Part shown: one piece after another, positions 62,101-64,000 of the stretch
Layout of the letters: the number at the start of each line of letters is the position of its first letter
Position numbering within the stretch: the stretch's first letter is position 1
Origin: Nitzschia sp. pyKryTriq1
Lineage: Eukaryota > Bacillariophyta > Bacillariophyceae > Bacillariales > Bacillariaceae
Assembly (NCBI GenBank): GCA_956465555.1
Contig: OY101125.1
Coordinates: 870,501 to 934,500, forward strand
Direction: 5' to 3'
Length of the DNA: 64,000 nucleotides
The notes under the pieces: model-generated
Database searches by the model: none
What the model was told of the DNA's origin: nothing
Seen by the model: only the letters and a program-made list of their open reading frames with translations
Program-made: the position numbers and the translations under genes

Positions 62101-63043
62101 TCCTCACTTTATGGACTTCGGATTTATCACCACTTTCCGATTTCATTTCTTTCTCAGATGCAGTTTGAGGACTTGTTGGCCTACCGGTACTGTTTTGCTT
62201 CGAGCGCGTCTTGTAGAAGGCCAGACGATCCTTGAACGATGGGATGTCAGAATCGATTTCGAGTTTCACCAAGTCGGCGTCAATCACCTCCAGCGCCGCC
62301 TCCTCTCTGGGCTCCTCATCAACTCTTTTGATGTCTTCTGCCTCAGTTCGGTCAAGTTCAAGGATTTTCGGTGACGTCTGTACTTGGTACCCATCATCTT
62401 GACGTACAAATTTTGTGGCTTCACCGGAGAGGTCTAGTTGAGTGTACTCAGTTGGCGGCTCACTGAACGAAAAAGTCTGACTATTGATCGAGATGACATC
62501 TTCAGCTGCTTCAGAGTCGAAACTTTGGCTGATCATTTGCGTAAGAGAAAAGTCTTTTGGCTTTCGATTCGTTTCTTTCTTGGGTGTTCTTTTCACCATC
62601 ACTTTGGGGTTGGCTTGTCTCGAATGGCTCGAATCCCGTAGTTCTGCCTTGACAGAGGTCAGCTTTGAAGAGCCAATTGGTGGAAGAGGAGGAAAACCAT
62701 TGTCCTTGCTCTTGATTTCTTCCCTCGAGGTCTTCGTGTCAAAGCCCCACATAGTATCATCGTTGTCGTCTCTACTTTCAAGGTTCCACGCATCACCAGT
62801 ATCTCCCGTATTTGTGTCGCTTTCAGTCTTTTCACTTTCGTTAGAGTAGCTGGGACCATCCAAAGCCTGATGTTCGAATTCGTTTCTCATTGCGAGCTTG
62901 CCAAGTTTGGGCTTCTTCCAAAAGGATGAAAACAACCCCTTCTTCTCACCAGAGCCAGGAGACTTGCCGCCGTCGATTAGCTTGAACAACTCATTGGTCA
63001 TGCCGGGAGATGCCCTGGGGCTCTCGAGCTTGACGTGCGCCAT
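59150..63043 (-). CDS. ADRKKxF-repeat disordered protein
   Basis: 1297 residues from the ATG at 63043, no intron. Mostly disordered, Ser/Lys-rich. A short helical motif recurs about seven times with different spacing: FKDRLAFYKTRS, VQDRIKKFQPGF, LAQRKAAFLSSD, IADRKKVFMSN, FADRMKAFGCKV, LADRKKSLESSF and IVDRQKVFGSTV, that is a hydrophobic residue, then A/x-D-R-[KM]-K-x-F. RRSWSVDRRIA and RSKSLRLSD add basophilic kinase sites. The N-terminus holds FSSFWKKPKLGKL, and the C-terminus repeats GNATPI-like Thr/Pro. Such DRxxxF linear motifs often act as binding sites for a partner; the partner is unknown. Confidence 0.65.
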   Translation of the reverse strand: MAHVKLESPRASPGMTNELFKLIDGGKSPGSGEKKGLFSSFWKKPKLGKLAMRNEFEHQALDGPSYSNESEKTESDTNTGDTGDAWNLESRDDNDDTMWGFDTKTSREEIKSKDNGFPPLPPIGSSKLTSVKAELRDSSHSRQANPKVMVKRTPKKETNRKPKDFSLTQMISQSFDSEAAEDVISINSQTFSFSEPPTEYTQLDLSGEATKFVRQDDGYQVQTSPKILELDRTEAEDIKRVDEEPREEAALEVIDADLVKLEIDSDIPSFKDRLAFYKTRSKQNSTGRPTSPQTASEKEMKSESGDKSEVHKVRKVEPYKSQTGNYCKDVVKSTSDGQINVAKPKKDEQVKPNDKNISTLKACLNDDKDSSVQDRIKKFQPGFQGKSSCLGPGKGEQLDSSATASAPTSSVQARSHIITKASHPNANTILIHHRRSWSVDRRIATSSGHSKMARNTAPGGAAPFKKSSTLDRWSRSSEEELEPPRGMATKPELSSMPTLAQRKAAFLSSDSFDSSDRAHRDSVGSQRNDKGLSRSKSLRLSDTSKGVVAIEGKTIGGKRISIIRQTGPPARQQGICTLGPPGDDSTAIGDEQLALKRTSLRNRKSDVQGGRVKALRNSIESTDQVATSNSVQQSTRTSPTNLYKKAAENLKTHASSFRPALHEKKEPKCTQSGLHSVKSDFPVPRKQSFKARKADEEQNPHEGTNAIMTYAKSRPSCVTLSADETLVSIADRKKVFMSNVQEPSESTDLLPADTNDSTSSNRNPVARLSKVLNPKLVIQEKDGMKSEQMPPDAAQSLAVADQPLSFADRMKAFGCKVDDTEPTGGKKGNASGTLNADTNNLTTVVAIGKKYEEDNDLTVLSINGRLMTLADRKKSLESSFLQPTSSTCVNDQLASRRSLSSDIENASAPKPSMVPSASKTLASALNESNVLNKPPAPAQAQMDQEGKMPMKTLSTPTEPKAAIEVTRASLPPEAQFKSIVDRQKVFGSTVAPKSSNVLDDPVSSQQTKTLTPQPLFKLQISSSSMGQSGDSPKENRDNDEPLGQSDKVKEAQTVGDFTSSLRFFKSRSSSAILDEKRPIMDDPSATSTRVGTFQRVPSDGDHPLYVVVDGASVETECLSPSPRLLDRKIVLEPGKGLSYFECLQPQTGVPSSPMREEPPTENGSSSKLPPAWRKSTPVVEEKEPTSVNEDSSTVEKYQSVKSRFSQKTLPWRQQNAAGRYLERKKNTAGLDSQTQPDHPSPIKLPARSSELFCPISHSPITGPAGAATPTMSDFPASSQSPFGTPVNGYTYGNATPI

Positions 63044-64000
63044 CTTGAGACTCACTTAATCGATCTTCTTGTGTTAAAGCAAAATACAAGCGAGGTGGTA
63101 TGTCTGAATACTGTACTGTACCTACTTGTGCAAGAATGAAGAGAATGTTACAAGTATCATAGATTACTGATTATTGACTGTTTGGTTTCGATCGCTGCAT
63201 GGCTCATTATTGATTTTATTGTTGCAGTTCGTGGGAAGTCCAGAAAATGTGAGAGGCTGGCAGGCGGCAGAAACGTTTGCACTTGATCATTACACTTATA
63301 AAAAGTCATATATGTAGATACATCTACCGACGAGCCGGGCGGTCATGTGCTTCGCCTGTCGGGATACAATAAATATGTATTTACATAAGCTTTTTCAGTA
63401 CATGCACACAAGGGTGCGTTTTCATCAATAGACATACGTACGTTCGCTTAGAGATGGGCGCGGTAGCATGCAGGATGTATGTACGGTATGTACCGGTATG
63501 TACGTACCGGTATGTAGATGTGCGGGCGCTCCCCCACAGCACAGACACCCGCCACTCGCAACTCGCATGGGGAAGAACGAGAGCTACAGGTACCGGTACC
63601 AGGTACTGTACCAGTACGGTACCAGTCAAAAATCGCTTTCGGGACTTATCACCGCTTTCGGGACTTACGTGCGACACATTTGTTTCGGGGCCCTGAAAAC
63701 CATCAGAATCAAGCCTGGTGTTCCGACCAACACGTCAAACCCTTCGTAGAAACACACAGATGGACCAATCAACTTGCTTCAATCGTTTACAACTTGAACT
63801 CATGCCAGAATTCATCGGAGAAGTTAAAGGAGGCTTCGTTTGAAAATGAAATGTGTCGAGACACATTCCCATTGCAAATGTTCGCATGAAAATGGATCGT
63901 ATAAGTAGAAAAGGGAGTAGTATTGTTATAGTGTTTTCAACTGTGACGTCACTTGGGGCAATTACGGGCTTTTTCTAGGCCTCTAGATGGTGGCAGGATG
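63044..64000. repeat. right-end intergenic region with GTACCGG cluster
   Basis: The 5' flank of the ADRKKxF gene and the window edge. GTAC words are dense at 63478-63520 (gtacggtatgtaccggtatgt) and 63589-63625 (caggtaccggtaccaggtac). No gene is supported; frames are short. Confidence 0.5.

Noticed and set aside
63454-63889. Frames of 80-123 codons near the right edge
   Set aside because: They overlap one another in three frames and translate a GTACCGG cluster.

Overview
The window looks like nuclear DNA of a diatom, most likely a pennate one; the species is not identified. The evidence is: GT-AG spliceosomal introns of 68-150 nt (one looks GC-AG), eukaryotic housekeeping proteins (Nup133, UPF1, ZNF598/Hel2, RNA polymerase III subunit RPC7, Mpv17, an ABC1/UbiB kinase), presequences ending in a G-F step like the diatom plastid ASAFAP signal, several families I know only from diatoms, and a secreted Lys/Gly/Asp-rich protein of the kind seen in silica-forming algae. 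All gene calls come from reading the sequence; no search was run.

Layout. 1-585: 5' part of a membrane-anchored protein running off the left edge (-). 1.7-4.8 kb: Nup133 (+). 5.4-7.3 kb: Rtt106/Pob3-like histone chaperone with an acidic tail (+). 7.6-8.4 kb: short sulfotransferase-like gene (-), divergent from an NAD-dependent epimerase (8.6-9.8 kb, +). 9.8-10.6 kb: organelle-targeted helical-repeat protein (-). 11.0-12.5 kb: formamidase (+). 13.1-14.4 kb: PrmA-type methyltransferase, probably plastid (+). 14.5-15.6 kb: three-exon CesT-like gene (-). 16.1-16.5 kb: tyrosine-recombinase fossil. 16.8-19.4 kb: SR-repeat protein (-). 20.6-21.6 kb: SCI1-like FGKYG protein (+). 21.6-23.8 kb: four-exon nuclear protein with two copies of an RGMPPDH/Cys-rich domain (-). 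25.6-28.1 kb: ZNF598/Hel2 (+). 28.4-29.1 kb: RPC7 (-). 29.9-30.4 kb: small targeted protein (-). 31.4-32.1 kb: Mpv17/PMP22 (-). 33.5-35.3 kb: RSRSIDD-repeat protein (+). 36.1-39.2 kb: UPF1 (+). 39.7-40.4 kb: conserved unknown (-). 41.1-42.9 kb: unknown (+). 43.1-44.4 kb: secreted K/G/D-rich protein (-). 45.6-46.2 kb: KIX-like protein (+). 46.4-47.9 kb: Golgi-type glycosyltransferase (-). 49.2 and 50.4 kb: tandem pair of small paralogues (+). 51.7-52.6 kb: element with 77-bp terminal inverted repeats. 53.2-56.1 kb: RRGSTGALxxKWE-repeat protein (+). 57.0-59.0 kb: ABC1/UbiB kinase (+). 59.2-63.0 kb: ADRKKxF-repeat protein (-).

Genes alternate strand with no operon logic. Three linked themes recur: RNA surveillance (UPF1 for nonsense-mediated decay, ZNF598 for collided ribosomes), nuclear and transcription machinery (Nup133, Rtt106-like, RPC7), and long disordered Ser/Arg/Lys-rich proteins with short repeated motifs. 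Nearly every intergenic gap carries clusters of a palindromic GTACCGGTAC-type word that coding sequence mostly lacks; this is the most pervasive unexplained signal. The strongest candidates for undescribed biology are the secreted K/G/D-rich protein, the duplicated RGMPPDH domain, the tandem small-protein pair, and the inverted-repeat element whose arms carry covarying hairpins.
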